A DNA stretch of 64,000 nt, from contig NZ_CP066339.1 of assembly GCF_016406125.1 (NCBI RefSeq), positions 3,286,001 to 3,350,000 of the forward strand, written 5' to 3'. The notes beneath the pieces are model-generated. The model was given only the letters and a program-made list of their open reading frames with translations. It did no database searches and had not been told where the DNA came from. The translations under genes were made by a program, and so were the position numbers. Position 1 is the stretch's first letter. Each line of letters begins with the position of its first letter. This DNA comes from Alicyclobacillus sp. SO9. GTDB taxonomy: Bacteria; Bacillota; Bacilli; Alicyclobacillales; Alicyclobacillaceae. This document shows positions 24,988-33,692 of the stretch, in pieces.

Positions 24988-26154
24988 CTATTGCCCGCGC
25001 GTATTCAGTTCCTGGATGAGTTTTACGACTCGCTCAATGTCTCCACTGTTGTTGTATACACCCATAGAGACTCGAACAGCGTCTACGGACGGAATCCAAC
25101 CGAGATCAATCTGACGTGCCGTTGCCTCCCGAACGAATTTCTTTGCCACAGAGTTCGTCATTTGAAAACTAACAATGCCTGCCCGCGCTTCTCGCGGCGT
25201 CAGTACTTTCACACCGCTTAGATCCAGCAGAGAATCAATCAGCTCACCGGACAGTCCGTGGACATGTGTATAACTGTAATCAAATCCGACTGTGACGCGC
25301 ATGAATTGCAGCGTTTTGAGAAAGGCCGTCCACTTTGGCAGGTCTGTAATACTTGAGTCAAAGCGCTGCGCATAGGAAGCCGGCAAGTAGTGTCCCGCGT
25401 CATCATAGGCCTGACTGTATGCCAGCAAAGAGCGATCCATATGGGTCAATTGCAGGCGGTCTATCCAAGAGTTGTCCATGTACAAAAATCCCGTACCGTC
25501 GGGGCCGCACAGCCACTTATGGCCTGAAACGGCATAAAAGTCCGGTTTCATAGCATCTAATGCAACTTCTTCAGCACCCGCAGCGTGACCGCCGTCCACA
25601 AAAACTGGAACGCCGTTACGAGAGGCGGCTTCAATGACCTGTTCCACCGGCAAACGGTGTCCCGTTGAATAGGAGACCTGCGGAAGCATGATAATTTTCG
25701 TCCTAGCGGTGAGGTGATTCGTTAATTCGCGAACCAGCGCATCGGCGGGTAACGTTCCGTCGATGTAGCGGAGTTTTACACCCCGCCTCTGTTTTTGAAT
25801 GAAAGCCGGCAATAGTATGTCTTGGTGGTTCAGCCTAGTTAAAAGAATTTCATCGCCTTCCATTAAATCCAAGCCCCACAACACAGTACTAGCTGCCTGT
25901 GCTACGCCCGAAACAAGTGAAAATGACTGGGGGGATGCGGAAAATACATGGGATAGCTCCTGTCGAAGAGCAGAAGCTGTCTCCGCTAGCCCCGGCCGCT
26001 CACTGCTGCCCCTCCCTTGTTCCAATTGTAATTTCAAAATGTCTCCTACAGCTTCGACGGTTGCATCGGGGAGTGCACCTGAATTTCCCGTATTGAGGTA
26101 CGTGATATAACGAACAGCCGGAAAATGCCGACGTAAATTCTCCACATGTGCCAC
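24988..26154 (-). CDS. Class V aminotransferase-family PLP enzyme
   Basis: A 388-residue fold-type I PLP protein related to cysteine desulfurases and isopenicillin N epimerase-like enzymes. Visible features are YLNTGNSGALP near the N terminus, the cofactor block VFVDGGHAAGAEEVALDAM, and the PLP lysine in AVSGHKWLCGPDGTGFLY at about residue 213. The cysteine loop typical of desulfurases is not obvious, so a sulfur function is unlikely. Substrate unknown. It is about 80 bases from the methyltransferase gene on the same strand; a functional link is not shown. Confidence 0.85.
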   Translation of the reverse strand: MAHVENLRRHFPAVRYITYLNTGNSGALPDATVEAVGDILKLQLEQGRGSSERPGLAETASALRQELSHVFSASPQSFSLVSGVAQAASTVLWGLDLMEGDEILLTRLNHQDILLPAFIQKQRRGVKLRYIDGTLPADALVRELTNHLTARTKIIMLPQVSYSTGHRLPVEQVIEAASRNGVPVFVDGGHAAGAEEVALDAMKPDFYAVSGHKWLCGPDGTGFLYMDNSWIDRLQLTHMDRSLLAYSQAYDDAGHYLPASYAQRFDSSITDLPKWTAFLKTLQFMRVTVGFDYSYTHVHGLSGELIDSLLDLSGVKVLTPREARAGIVSFQMTNSVAKKFVREATARQIDLGWIPSVDAVRVSMGVYNNSGDIERVVKLIQELNTRGQ

Positions 26155-26233
26155 GGGCGACCTCCTAGTCTATCTGTCCTATCTGCATTATACCTTAGTT
26201 TGAGAGTGGAACGCTGTCGGAAGATGTCGTGAA

Positions 26234-27688
26234 TCACACTGGTTTTGCCCCCTGAATCATTACACCCGGCAACTCAATCATCCGCTCGCCAACTGGGTAC
26301 TTGCGGCGCACATCTTGACCGCGCTGAATCAACTCTTCAATGACCGCTCTTCGGTCATCCCAAGGAAGTTCGTGCAACTCCTTCTGAAAGAAACTGACGC
26401 CGCGAACGATGTGTTGAACCACCACATCCGGGTTGTCGAAAACCCACGGGGAGGAATGGAGATCCAGCCGTACTTGCTCCAATCCTACTTCATGGAACCA
26501 CGCCGGTATGTTCTCTGCACTAGGCATGTATGTTGTCCTGTTGTTCGCATTGAAATGCCCGCTGCTGTTTGCATTAAGATTGCCAGTCAATTCTAAAATG
26601 GGATGAAACCAGTCTTTAAAGAAGGGTTTGTTGACGTCAAAGTCATAGCCTTGGAAAACCGACACGATTCCGCCAGGGCGAACAACACGCATCATTTCGG
26701 AGATTGCTTTGTGCGGGTTCACAAAATGCAGAAAGAAACTGCCAATACACACATCAAATGTGTCATCAGGAAAGGGCAGCCGCTCTACGGATGCCAGTTC
26801 AAAAGAAACGGTGATTGGCGCCCCGTACTTCCTGTGCTTTTGTTGCGCCTGCTCCAGCATTCCGACAGAACTGTCTGTTGCAACCAAATGACCGCGGGTG
26901 GCAGCGTGCTGATACAGCCCGGCATCAAATGTCAGTGCTCCCGTTCCGCACGCAACCTCCAGCATGCTCTGTTCGGAGGGCAAATCCAGCCACTTAATAT
27001 AGTCTGTTCGTGCCTGATCCATTTCAGGCCAGACGGTATGACTTAATTCATCCCAATCTTTTACCGCGTCAAACTGGTACACATAGGACAGATGAATACG
27101 CTTCTCGATGTAATTCGAATCGATAAGACACTGGTGTGCCCAACTGTACACACGCGTTCCACTCTTGGTAATTGCTAACACGCGTTCGCCGTCCCGGTGT
27201 TGAAGACGCAACACGCGCCGATACAATGCAATCGGCAAAATAATATCCAGATTTTCTGCAGGATATGGATAGTGGCGCACACCGATGAAGAAATCATATT
27301 CAGTCATTTCCTTATGGTACGCAAACGGTTGGAGCAAATCATGGCCCACCACGTAATAATACGTAACATACAAGACCTGAATCCCCACATGCTCTATCAT
27401 CTCTTTAATATGAACAGAAGCGTTCTGCAAATCCAACTCCGAGGGCACCATTTGTCCCGTTCGTTCATGAGCAGCAACCATGGCGGTAGACAGTAACGTC
27501 TCGTAGAGGCACAACCGGGCAATGTGCAATGAATAGGGAAGTTCTCCAAGGTCCGCGAGGGCTTTCATCTGACCGTAGGTCTCATGCAAGCCTTGGGCCA
27601 TTTCCCGCGCCCGATCCGTTACACTGCCTAATGCCGACTCAGATTGTGAATTTACCAGAAGCGGATCGATAAAGACTTGAAACTCCAT
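26234..27688 (-). CDS. SAM-dependent methyltransferase with large N-terminal extension
   Basis: A 484-residue protein. The C-terminal half is a Rossmann methyltransferase: MLEVACGTGALTFDAGLYQ (SAM site), PFPDDTFDVCIGSFFLHFV and VVRPGGIVSVFQG are classic class I motifs. The first 230 residues are not recognised; they contain an aromatic segment (LYVTYYYVVGHDLLQPFAY) and no membrane helix I am sure of. A start at ATG 27688 is preferred over longer frames, though its ribosome binding site is weak. It follows the class V PLP gene on the same strand. The substrate cannot be named. Confidence 0.78.
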   Translation of the reverse strand: MEFQVFIDPLLVNSQSESALGSVTDRAREMAQGLHETYGQMKALADLGELPYSLHIARLCLYETLLSTAMVAAHERTGQMVPSELDLQNASVHIKEMIEHVGIQVLYVTYYYVVGHDLLQPFAYHKEMTEYDFFIGVRHYPYPAENLDIILPIALYRRVLRLQHRDGERVLAITKSGTRVYSWAHQCLIDSNYIEKRIHLSYVYQFDAVKDWDELSHTVWPEMDQARTDYIKWLDLPSEQSMLEVACGTGALTFDAGLYQHAATRGHLVATDSSVGMLEQAQQKHRKYGAPITVSFELASVERLPFPDDTFDVCIGSFFLHFVNPHKAISEMMRVVRPGGIVSVFQGYDFDVNKPFFKDWFHPILELTGNLNANSSGHFNANNRTTYMPSAENIPAWFHEVGLEQVRLDLHSSPWVFDNPDVVVQHIVRGVSFFQKELHELPWDDRRAVIEELIQRGQDVRRKYPVGERMIELPGVMIQGAKPV

Positions 27689-27824
27689 TGTCGATTTTAG
27701 TCCACCCAGAAAATCTACGGGCTTCAAAGCAATCCCCCACACCACAGAAAATATCGTTGTTTTTCCTCTCCGGTTCTCCTATCATAGAAGGTAAAATTCC
27801 TTCAAAGAGAAAGGGAAGGTTTCT

Positions 27825-28154
27825 ATGTATTTCAAGAAAAACTCACGCCTTCTCATCGAACTACCTGATTTCGCCACACCTTTTGAAAGGATGTCAAGTC
27901 TGCAACAAGAAGAGGTTCTTGTTGAGTGGGCTCGAATCAAGGCACAGATTCCAGATAAAATTAAGTATTTTGAAGACCAAATCCGAGACTTGCTGGACGA
28001 CATCCATCACGAAGAAAATTGGGATGTTATCACAAACCACTTTCAGCAAATCACAGACTATGCCAGCAGAATTAACGAATTAAATCTCTGGTCCCGCGTC
28101 GATCCCGATTTACACCCCAACGCGCCTTCCCACTTCACTGACGGGGCCGTATAA
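27825..28154 (+). CDS. Hypothetical 109-residue protein
   Basis: A soluble, mostly helical protein with an acidic middle (KYFEDQIRDLLDDIHHEE) and no signal peptide. The ATG is preceded by an AAGGGAAGG site. Composition and ribosome binding site favour a real gene. I do not recognise its family. It lies between divergent and convergent neighbours, so context is silent. Confidence 0.65.
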   Translation: MYFKKNSRLLIELPDFATPFERMSSLQQEEVLVEWARIKAQIPDKIKYFEDQIRDLLDDIHHEENWDVITNHFQQITDYASRINELNLWSRVDPDLHPNAPSHFTDGAV

Positions 28155-28225
28155 GCCCCGTCCAACTCTACATATTCTTGTATACACATGTTCTTGTGAA
28201 CACATGTATTGCTTCGAAGTTTGTT

Positions 28226-28768
28226 CTATTTCGGAGCTTTCAGGATTTCAACAGAGTTTATTTTGACCGTTTCCTCGGGTTTGCTCATTTCACCCATGGA
28301 CGAACGTCCGACAGGCGTATTTTCCAACTTTTGCACCACATCCATACCCTTTGAGACCTTTCCAAACACGGTATAGTTTGGTTGTTGGTTGAGGTTTTTG
28401 GAGTGTTCTCCGGAGCATATAAAAAACTGTGATCCGTTCGTATTCGGCCCGGCATTCGCCATCGCTACAACACCAGGTTCATAGGGCACTACCGGCGGCA
28501 GTTCATCTTGAAACTGATATCCTGGGCCGCCCATGCCTGTACCCATAGGGTCTCCGGTTTGCACCATAAACCCCTTGATAATGCGATGAAAAATCACATC
28601 GTCAAAATACCCATCCTGAGCTAGAAAGACGAAGTTATTAACCGTAATCGGGGCATCTTCAGAAAATAAGTCGACCGTGAGGTCTCCCTTGTTCGTATGA
28701 ATGACAGCTTGATAGGTCAGCCCTTGTTCAAGCTTCATTTCGGGTGCGTGCGGATAGTTCTTTGCCAC
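28226..28768 (-). CDS. Peptidyl-prolyl cis-trans isomerase (cyclophilin type)
   Basis: A 180-residue cyclophilin that speeds proline isomerisation during folding. Diagnostic blocks are TVNNFVFLAQDGYFDD, FHRIIKGFMVQTGDP, GGPGYQFQDE, and NTNGSQFFIC with the TVFGKVSKGMDVV tail. No signal peptide, so it is probably cytoplasmic. I chose GTG at 28768 with AGGTGG six bases upstream; an ATG at 28789 would add seven residues. Monocistronic, on the minus strand. Confidence 0.93.
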   Translation of the reverse strand: MAKNYPHAPEMKLEQGLTYQAVIHTNKGDLTVDLFSEDAPITVNNFVFLAQDGYFDDVIFHRIIKGFMVQTGDPMGTGMGGPGYQFQDELPPVVPYEPGVVAMANAGPNTNGSQFFICSGEHSKNLNQQPNYTVFGKVSKGMDVVQKLENTPVGRSSMGEMSKPEETVKINSVEILKAPK

Positions 28769-29020
28769 AGTACTCCACCTTTCTCCCAACCCATCGCGGC
28801 GTCAAACTCTCAAAACATCCTGTTTGACAGTCTACTACGGCCAATCGGGATACCAATTTTCTACAATAAGCTTTTGCAGTAAAGGGTATCACAAGCACCA
28901 GAACAATTCCACCGGAGGGCATTCCTGCTATTTGACAAACTTTATAATACTGCCGACTGGTTCTATTGGCTGATAAAACTTGTACAGCTTCGAAAGCCTC
29001 TACTCGTTCAGATTTTGTTT

Positions 29021-29093
29021 GTCGAGAGTCTGACCATCCTGCTTCGAAAATCTAAGCTTCCTACGTCGAGAGTCTAACCACGCTGCTTCGAGG
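29021..29093 (+). repeat. 44-bp spaced repeat upstream of the GNAT-like gene
   Basis: GTCGAGAGTCT begins at 29021 and again at 29065, and GCTTCGA recurs at 28987, 29041 and 29084. It lies in the 370-base gap between the cyclophilin gene and the acetyltransferase-like gene; nothing else is recognised in that gap. Confidence 0.75.
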
Positions 29094-29138
29094 AAACACT
29101 GTCAAATAGAACATGACAATGCGAGAGGCGGTCTATTC

Positions 29139-29834
29139 ATGAAACATTTGTTTCGCCTGCAAAATCCGTTTCAAGGCATACGGACAGACGCGTACAACAC
29201 ATATCAGGAGCCACCTGCTGAGCTCTTATACTTAGAGACAGAATGGATCCAAGGCAACCACTGCAGAAAACACCTGCGCAAAGTCTGTCAACAGTGGTAT
29301 AAACCCGAGACCAAGTTACTCATGGAAGAACTAAATTTGATTCAGTGGCAAGTTATTGGAGGAGATCAACGGATTCAACCTTATCCCTCTGTTGTCTCCA
29401 CCGTATGTGACGGAGTTGTCGTTGGCGTGCTGTCCGGTCGGCCGAACTACGTTCATAAGTACTTTTTTATTGAGGAACTCGCAGTACATCCGGGGTACAG
29501 TTCGAGCGCTGAGCGTAACTCGAGCGCTCATCCCAACTTGAACTCTCAGCCCACCTTGAACTCTCAGCCCACCTTGAACTCTCAGCCCACCTTGAGCTCT
29601 CAGCCCACCTTGAGCTCTCAGCCCACCCCGAGAAGTACTCCTACCTCAAGTTCTAATCCTCAGGAGAAGGTAGTTAGTACTCTGTTAGAGGCTGCAATAG
29701 ATTACAGTATGGAGCTGGGATTTCGAGGATGGGTAGCTTGTGATACGGATATAAAATATCTGGAGGTCCTCCGGCTCAGCGGCTTTTACCCTCACGATTC
29801 ATTTACTTTTCGTAAGATGGGATATTTTGCATAG
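29139..29834 (+). CDS. GNAT-like acetyltransferase with tandem LNSQPT insertion
   Basis: A 231-residue protein whose flanks look like a GNAT domain: FFIEELAVHPGY before and VVSTLLEAAIDYSMELGFRG after, with a typical GFYPHDSF tail. Between them, where GNAT proteins carry the acetyl-CoA pyrophosphate-binding loop (Q/R-x-x-G-x-G/A), sits a serine- and proline-rich insert. It includes five copies of an 18-bp unit coding LNSQPT/LSSQPT. This may disrupt acetyl-CoA binding or lie as an external loop. Starts at ATG 29139 with GAGAGGCGG upstream. Function is inferred from the flanks only. Confidence 0.65.
   Translation: MKHLFRLQNPFQGIRTDAYNTYQEPPAELLYLETEWIQGNHCRKHLRKVCQQWYKPETKLLMEELNLIQWQVIGGDQRIQPYPSVVSTVCDGVVVGVLSGRPNYVHKYFFIEELAVHPGYSSSAERNSSAHPNLNSQPTLNSQPTLNSQPTLSSQPTLSSQPTPRSTPTSSSNPQEKVVSTLLEAAIDYSMELGFRGWVACDTDIKYLEVLRLSGFYPHDSFTFRKMGYFA
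29538..29627 (+). repeat. Five 18-bp in-frame repeats in the GNAT-like gene
   Basis: The unit TTGAACTCTCAGCCCACC repeats at 29538, 29556, 29574, 29592 and 29610; the last two copies carry a single A-to-G change. Confidence 0.97.
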
Positions 29835-29883
29835 GTTTTGCGTGAACTTCCGAGAGCGGTACAATAGTCTTGGAGGGGATACG

Positions 29884-30840
29884 ATGAAATATCGAAGACT
29901 TGGAAAAAGCGGTGTTAGCGTATCTGAGTTGGCACTTGGCAGTTGGCTTACATACGGAACCGTGACAGAACGCAATCAATCTGTTGAATGTGTAAAGGAA
30001 GCTTACAATCAGGGTATCAACCACTTTGACTGTGCCAATGTGTACGGTTCTGAACCTCATGCGGCGGAAAAGGTCCTCGGAGAAGCACTGCGTCCCTATA
30101 GACGGGATAGTTACGTGCTGACAACGAAGGTGTTTGGTAAGGTCGGAGACGGTGTGAATGACAAAGGTCTCAGTCGAAAGCATATCTTCTCTCAAATTGA
30201 TGAGAGCCTCAAATCATTGGGCGTCGATTATGTTGATATTCTTTACTGTCATCGATTTGACGAAGAAACCGATTTGGAAGAGACATTGAGAGCACTGGAC
30301 GACTTGGTCGTACAAGGAAAAGTGTTGTACACAGGTATCAGCGAATGGCCTGTTCACCGAATTTCAGAAGCTGTCAGTTTACAGAAGGAGCTGCGCCTGC
30401 ACAAACTGGCTGCAAGTCAACCAGTTTACAACCTGTTTAACCGTTACATTGAAGAAGCTGTCATACCGGTATGCGACGACGCGGGCATCGGTCAAGTGGT
30501 GTTCTCACCGTTGGCACAGGGGGTTCTTACAGGAAAATACCGACGTGGACAAGCACGTCCGGAGGGTTCAAGAGCAGCTACTGCGTCAGTCAGCCGCTTC
30601 GTTGAGCGTTACCTGGATGACGAGCACTTGTCCAAGGTGGAGAAACTGAAAGAGATTGCGGACGAGCTCTCAATTTCTCTCGCACAACTATCGTTGGCAT
30701 GGGTGCTTCGTCAACCAAGTGTGAGCAGTGCCCTAATCGGTGCCAGTCGGCCGGAGCAGGTTAAGGAGAACGCTGCATCAGCGGCAATAACACTGGACAA
30801 AGACACGCTGAAAAAGATAGAAGAGATTGTCGACAAGTAA
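29884..30840 (+). CDS. Aldo/keto reductase
   Basis: A 318-residue NADPH-dependent AKR. The catalytic tetrad is visible: Asp49 and Tyr54 in NHFDCANVYGS, Lys82 in VLTTKVFG, and His123 in DILYCHRFDEET. The cofactor-binding SALIGASRPEQV block is near the C terminus. Resembles the YccK/IolS and potassium-channel beta-subunit branch. ATG 29884 has GGAGGGG upstream. It follows the GNAT-like gene by 50 bases and precedes moeA by about 100; a small hairpin lies in that gap. The substrate is unknown. Confidence 0.93.
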   Translation: MKYRRLGKSGVSVSELALGSWLTYGTVTERNQSVECVKEAYNQGINHFDCANVYGSEPHAAEKVLGEALRPYRRDSYVLTTKVFGKVGDGVNDKGLSRKHIFSQIDESLKSLGVDYVDILYCHRFDEETDLEETLRALDDLVVQGKVLYTGISEWPVHRISEAVSLQKELRLHKLAASQPVYNLFNRYIEEAVIPVCDDAGIGQVVFSPLAQGVLTGKYRRGQARPEGSRAATASVSRFVERYLDDEHLSKVEKLKEIADELSISLAQLSLAWVLRQPSVSSALIGASRPEQVKENAASAAITLDKDTLKKIEEIVDK

Positions 30841-30946
30841 TCGTTACACGCAGTGAGACCGCAGAGGTGCTTGATGCAATCCCTCTGAGTTGTCGCAATC
30901 GTCGCGTTGATTGCTGCCATGCTTGCTGCCGTATAGGAGGATACAA

Positions 30947-32158
30947 ATGACAGTAAAAAACGTTGTCCTGTTTGACACTGCTTTTGATATGATAGCCGGC
31001 CTTGCGTCTGTCTTTCCGGTAGAGCAGCTAGCTGTTCAGGCAGCTCAAGGACGCGTTTTATCTGAGGATGTATTTGCCCGTGTCTCGCTGCCGCCATTTC
31101 ACCGATCGATGATGGACGGTTTTGCAATCCGCACAACGGACCTTCACAGCCTTCCAACCAAGCTTCGGGTTACGGGCAAAACAGAGGCCGGGAACCCTGC
31201 ACAGTTAGAGCTCGGTGAGGGCGAAGCTGTCCGAATCACCACGGGATCGGCAGTGCCAATAGGTGCAGATGCGATTGCCCGGTTCGAGTGGTGTGAGGCC
31301 GACAGTTCGTCTGTCACAGTTCTCCGGACCGTAAATCCGGGCGAGTCCATTCAGAAAACAGGCGAAGACAATCTTGAAGGTGCTTTACTGCTCCCTGCAG
31401 GTACAATGCTGCACGGTGAGCAAATGGCCCTGTGTCAAGGGTTCGGAGTAAGCACCGTGTCTGTGTATCGCCGTCCTCGGATAAGACTCATTATCACTGG
31501 CGACGAAGTAGCGCCGAATCCGGCGGCATCACTGCGCCCTAACCAGGTGTACAGCGTCAATGACATATTTCTAAGACAACATTTAATCGAAGACGGATGC
31601 GACGTGGGTAATCCAGCATTTATCGGCGACAATCCCGTCGAACTTCAGGACGCAATTCACGAAGCAGCCTCTGATGCAGACTACGTTATCTGTACAGGCG
31701 GCGTCTCTGTCGGTGACAGAGACTATTTGCCTACGGTACTGCAGGGGCTAGGTGCCGATATTCGGTTGCAAAAAATCATGATGCGTCCGGGATCACCCTT
31801 CATAGCGGCGAAATTGGGCAATGCGGGTATTTTCGCTCTATCCGGTAATCCTGCCGCGGCCTTTTCGCAATTTGAAGCACTTGTCCGTCCTGCTCTGCGG
31901 CGCGCGATGGGCCAGAACGATATACCGTTCCCAGATACTGCAGTCTTGGCGCATTCTGTTAGTCTGAAGCCAATTAAACCTGTTCGCGTCTTACGCGGGC
32001 GCGCATTTATCGAGAACGCCACCGTCAAGGTGGATGTAAATATGACCCAGTCGTCCGGGTCTATCAGCAGCTTTGCTGAGGCAAACTGTCTCGTGCGAAT
32101 GGATTCAGGAAAGTTAGACTCCGGCTCCATTGTGCCGGTGCGTTGGTTCAGACACTAA
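30947..32158 (+). CDS. moeA: Molybdopterin molybdotransferase
   Basis: A 403-residue MoeA that inserts molybdate into adenylylated molybdopterin. Hallmarks are LPPFHRSMMDGFAIR near the N terminus, RITTGSAVPIGADAI, and TGGVSVGDRDYLPTVL with the later FALSGNPAAAF. The length fits the family. ATG 30947 has GGAGG six bases upstream. No other moa/mob gene is next to it. The neighbouring repeat-poor gap to 32465 has a hairpin at 32304-32340. Confidence 0.95.
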   Translation: MTVKNVVLFDTAFDMIAGLASVFPVEQLAVQAAQGRVLSEDVFARVSLPPFHRSMMDGFAIRTTDLHSLPTKLRVTGKTEAGNPAQLELGEGEAVRITTGSAVPIGADAIARFEWCEADSSSVTVLRTVNPGESIQKTGEDNLEGALLLPAGTMLHGEQMALCQGFGVSTVSVYRRPRIRLIITGDEVAPNPAASLRPNQVYSVNDIFLRQHLIEDGCDVGNPAFIGDNPVELQDAIHEAASDADYVICTGGVSVGDRDYLPTVLQGLGADIRLQKIMMRPGSPFIAAKLGNAGIFALSGNPAAAFSQFEALVRPALRRAMGQNDIPFPDTAVLAHSVSLKPIKPVRVLRGRAFIENATVKVDVNMTQSSGSISSFAEANCLVRMDSGKLDSGSIVPVRWFRH

Positions 32159-32161
32159 GAC

Positions 32162-32207
32162 TGACAGGTGACACAATGATAGGTGACAGGTGAGAGGTGA
32201 CACCGCC
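32162..32207 (+). repeat. Short AGGTGACA repeats after moeA
   Basis: AGGTGACA-like units recur four times in about 45 bases directly after the moeA stop. No gene is seen in 32159-32465. Confidence 0.6.
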
Positions 32208-32303
32208 AGGTTGCATATGGTTTGGCAGCTTTACGAGTGCCCCCTTCGTTCTACTTGTCGCTTGACCGGTATGTTTTACCAGGACCGGAGGTTCTCCTAA
32301 ACA

Positions 32304-32340
32304 GTCTTAGGGAGGCAGTTGTCGGCTGCCTCCCTAAGAC
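32304..32340. terminator. Perfect 15-bp hairpin between moeA and the ABC permease
   Basis: GTCTTAGGGAGGCAG and CTGCCTCCCTAAGAC flank a seven-base loop. It lies between convergent genes and may end transcription of both, although T tracts are weak. Confidence 0.75.
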
Positions 32341-32465
32341 GTGTTACATCTCCTCTTTACGATTGTTCAACGTAACTCCTGTATAACAGCTATTGACTAT
32401 TGGTACAAGAACTAGGGATCTTAGAACTAGTGACACCACACCGACCGACAACTGCACCAATAGTC

Positions 32466-33692
32466 CTATGCGTTCAAAACATCTTGACGCTTAAACTTGA
32501 TAATTGACGCAACGATGGACACGACAATCCAAGCCAGAAGTATCAGCGTACCTGTTGCAAGTCCTACATTCATTTTCATTTGCGTCGAAGTGGAACCTGT
32601 CCAGTCCGCTCCAAGGTTAAAGTGAACGGGGAACCAAGCCACCATCCAGTGAGCATGTATCAACTCAATTGCGATATTTCCTAAAATCACAATCCCCAAG
32701 GCTACAGCTGTACTGGCCATAGAGGACTTAAACAATGTGCTCAGCAGAAATGTGACAGTGGTAATCGAAAGCATGGCAAACGTCACAAGTAATATGGATA
32801 ACAGGGTGTATTGCCATGCGGGCAGCACCGATGCGTGGTCCAGCATAGGTGCACCAACTTGAAATCCGGGACCATGATGATTCGACACATGAATAAACTT
32901 GTAGTAAACGCCAACTACTTGCGGCAATAATGCCCCTTTGTTGCCTAACACTGCGATTCCGGCTCCCAACAACGCAAGCATCGTGAGAAAAGTCAGTACT
33001 GCAGATGCAAACAGGCTTACGAGCCACTTCCCAATAAGAATTTTAGTACGTGACACGGGACGGACCAACAATAGTTTGATTGTTCCCGATGTTGCCTCTC
33101 CAGAAACCATGTCAGCGGTTAAAATCACGACCATCAATGGAAGAAATATAGCCGTAGCAACTGTCATAAAGCTTTTCAGCGACTGATAGGGTGAGGACTG
33201 CCACGGCAATATGGGCTTAATGTTATGATTGACTTCATATTGCAGCGACATCAGTGTCAGCTTGGATTGCTGAAGTTGCAACAAGCTCTGGCCTGTGGGT
33301 GAAGACGAACCTCCAGATGCCGACTTAATTTGTGCCTTCGCGCTCTGAATCTGTTTGTTCACTGCAGGTTTCCAATTGCCAGCCGCTTCCGCTTTCTGCA
33401 ACTTATACTCATTTTGCAGACTCGTCAGCTCCGACTGCTGTTGTTGAAGGTTCTGCTTTGTTTGCGCTGTTTGCGGCTGGTTCTTAATAGCCTTAATAGT
33501 GTTCTTCGTATTGGTAATCTGCTGGGCCGTATACGACGGAGTCTGGTATTTCTGCTTGTCTACCTGCTGCCTGTAGGTTCCGTAGGCGAACAGTGCTACA
33601 AGTAGAATGGCTAGTGCGGCAGCGACCCAGAGGCGTTTTCTACGTACCAACTTCATCCATTCATTCAGACTGACTCTCCAAATTTCACCCAT
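32466..33692 (-). CDS. ABC-2 type permease with extracellular coiled coil
   Basis: A 408-residue membrane protein. A first hydrophobic segment (VAAALAILLVALFAYGTY) is followed by about 120 polar residues with a Q-rich coiled-coil pattern (TKQNLQQQQSELTSLQNEY). The ABC-2 type region with five further membrane segments comes after, containing LTADMVSGEATSGTIKLLL. The coiled-coil part is probably outside the cell. Its start overlaps the ATPase gene by eight bases. Substrate unknown. Last gene of the GntR-controlled cluster. Confidence 0.88.
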   Translation of the reverse strand: MGEIWRVSLNEWMKLVRRKRLWVAAALAILLVALFAYGTYRQQVDKQKYQTPSYTAQQITNTKNTIKAIKNQPQTAQTKQNLQQQQSELTSLQNEYKLQKAEAAGNWKPAVNKQIQSAKAQIKSASGGSSSPTGQSLLQLQQSKLTLMSLQYEVNHNIKPILPWQSSPYQSLKSFMTVATAIFLPLMVVILTADMVSGEATSGTIKLLLVRPVSRTKILIGKWLVSLFASAVLTFLTMLALLGAGIAVLGNKGALLPQVVGVYYKFIHVSNHHGPGFQVGAPMLDHASVLPAWQYTLLSILLVTFAMLSITTVTFLLSTLFKSSMASTAVALGIVILGNIAIELIHAHWMVAWFPVHFNLGADWTGSTSTQMKMNVGLATGTLILLAWIVVSIVASIIKFKRQDVLNA

